Shown here piece by piece: positions 13,775-13,781 of a DNA stretch of 13,781 bases. Each line of letters begins with the position of its first letter. The stretch's first letter is position 1. This DNA is from an uncultured Collinsella sp. (GTDB lineage Bacteria; Actinomycetota; Coriobacteriia; Coriobacteriales; Coriobacteriaceae), in the NCBI GenBank assembly GCA_958403395.1, contig CATXXF010000047.1:1-13781 (forward strand), written 5' to 3'. The notes below the pieces were generated by a model. The model ran no database searches. It worked only from the letters and a program-made list of their open reading frames with translations, and was not told the origin of the DNA. The position numbers were made by a program, and so were the translations under genes.

Positions 13775-13781
13775 CAATCCC

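Noticed and set aside
1..13781. CRISPR array or insertion sequence
   Set aside because: There are no regularly spaced repeats with unique spacers, and no transposase or integrase coding sequence.

Overview
The window most resembles the chromosome of a high-GC, gut-type Gram-positive bacterium of the Coriobacteriia, probably Collinsella or a close relative. This rests on three things: strongly G+C-rich third codon positions in the right-hand genes, a Gram-positive form of the Pel exopolysaccharide locus with no outer-membrane genes (no pelB or pelC), and a short intergenic repeat that I recall, without having checked, as common in Collinsella. The window has two very different halves.

Left half (1-5300) is an accessory, island-like region with mixed base composition, long gene-poor gaps, short orphan genes and repeats. 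In order it holds: the 3' part of a UvrD/PcrA-like superfamily 1 helicase (1-840); a reverse-strand AT-richer gene for an unrecognised protein with an R-x5-H motif of HEPN-ribonuclease type (1214-1912), preceded by what may be the tail of a lost partner gene; a small DUF2188 gene (2799-3026); and a tight two-gene operon, with its own clear promoter, for an AAA/ABC-type ATPase and an RloB (Toprim-type) protein (3210-5097). That pair has the RloA/RloB or AbiL-type architecture associated with phage defence. The DUF2188 gene and the ATPase/RloB pair lie between two diverged copies of a ~120-bp repeat (2222-2346 and 5175-5295). The better-preserved copy has 12-bp perfect terminal inverted repeats, so it looks like a small non-coding mobile or recombinogenic element.

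Right half (5442-13749) is one compact forward operon with overlapping or nearly touching genes: pelD - pelE - pelA(deacetylase only) - pelF - pelG - small lipoprotein. It matches the Gram-positive Pel layout known from Bacillus cereus-type organisms. PelD carries an N-terminal SDR/epimerase-like domain that appears to have lost its NAD and catalytic motifs, membrane segments, a GAF domain and a degenerate GGDEF domain that keeps an RxxD c-di-GMP site. PelE is a two-helix membrane protein with a helical-repeat tail. PelA is a membrane-anchored polysaccharide deacetylase. PelF is the GT4 polymerising glycosyltransferase and PelG the multi-spanning transporter. Together they should form a membrane synthase complex, switched on by c-di-GMP, that makes and exports an amino-sugar polymer and partly deacetylates it outside the cell. 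The last gene encodes a short Tat-type lipoprotein, possibly the N-terminal part of a CotH-like protein, coupled to pelG by an 11-bp overlap.

The main points for a second look are the repeat-flanked defence pair, the unassigned R-x5-H protein, the apparently dead SDR domain fused to PelD, and the truncated-looking lipoprotein at the end of the pel operon.
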